Origin: Clostridia bacterium | GTDB lineage: Bacteria > Bacillota > Clostridia > Christensenellales > CALWSW01 | DNA length: 5,382 nucleotides | Direction of reading: 5' to 3' | Assembly (NCBI GenBank): GCA_019421925.1 | Contig: JAHZEH010000086.1 | Coordinates: forward strand, 1-5,382 | Shown here: positions 5,231-5,382 of the stretch, one piece after another | How positions within the stretch are numbered: position 1 is the first letter of the stretch | Layout of the letters: each line of letters opens with the position of its first letter | The notes under the pieces: generated by a model | The model's input: only the letters and a program-made list of their open reading frames with translations | Told to the model about the DNA's origin: nothing | Database searches by the model: none | Made by a program: the position numbers and the translations under genes

Positions 5231-5382
5231 ATGACGGACGAAAGAATCAAGGAGCTGGCGAGCATCATCGTGGGATATTCCTGCAGGATCCAACCCGGGG
5301 AGAGGTTCCTTATCCACGCCATCGGCGACGTGGACGAACTGGCCCGGGAGCTGGTGAAAGAGACCTACCGCGCGGGGGGCGT
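5231..5382 (+). CDS. M29-family aminopeptidase, N-terminal part (cut by window end)
   Basis: Fifty residues are visible, starting MTDERIKELASIIVGYSCRI and continuing QPGERFLI, then DELARELVKETYRAGG. This is the typical opening of M29 (AmpS/PepS-type) metallo-aminopeptidases: a DER helix, a 'YS-x-x-x-QPGE' turn, then the helix that ends in a-y-x-AG. The metal-binding residues lie further along and cannot be checked. ATG 5231 is the first start after the in-frame TAA at 5207. AAAGGAG at 5208-5214 is 16 nt away, longer than ideal, so translation may be modest. The 29-nt gap suggests it shares a transcript with the glycosyltransferase; no functional link is obvious. Confidence 0.8.
   Translation, partial: MTDERIKELASIIVGYSCRIQPGERFLIHAIGDVDELARELVKETYRAGG

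Overview
The window looks like chromosomal DNA from a GC-rich Firmicute, most likely a clostridial gut anaerobe of the Oscillospiraceae type. This is inferred from strong AGGAGG-type ribosome binding sites, TATAAT promoters, AT-poor codon third positions and the gene families present. No RNA gene, CRISPR array, transposase or phage gene is visible.

Left part (1-2506, all minus strand): three co-directional genes, read right to left. A small zinc metalloprotease-like protein (HEFGHAMGIGD motif, no signal peptide) comes first. It is followed by an SPFH/Band-7 protein with three C-terminal zinc ribbons (YdjI-like), and then, 27 nt further on, by a zinc-ribbon protein cut by the window edge (YdjG-like). 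The last two form an operon with its own extended -10 promoter. The resemblance is to the Bacillus subtilis ydjFGHI membrane-stress cluster; no pspA is visible here.

Middle (2507-3704): about 1.2 kb without a confident gene, between the divergent gene blocks. It is not featureless. It holds a leader hairpin and -10 box for the metalloprotease, a terminator-like hairpin firing leftwards, and two diverged tandem copies of a small-ORF module. Each module consists of a hairpin, a shared 15-nt RBS segment, then ATGAAG. Further right are a good sigma-A-type promoter with an inverted repeat over its -35, and two 110-bp tandem repeats whose hairpin stem shows a compensatory base change.

Right part (3705-5382, plus strand): a polyprenyl-phosphate-type family 2 glycosyltransferase with two membrane helices and an unusual charged C-terminal extension of about 190 residues. 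After 29 nt comes the start of an M29-family aminopeptidase, cut by the window end. If the promoter at 3161-3188 drives these genes, their mRNA has a leader of about 510 nt containing the hairpin repeats.

The strongest candidates for something undescribed are the covarying tandem hairpin repeat and the decaying tandem small-protein module. The cytosolic metzincin-like protein beside the SPFH pair and the glycosyltransferase tail are also worth attention.
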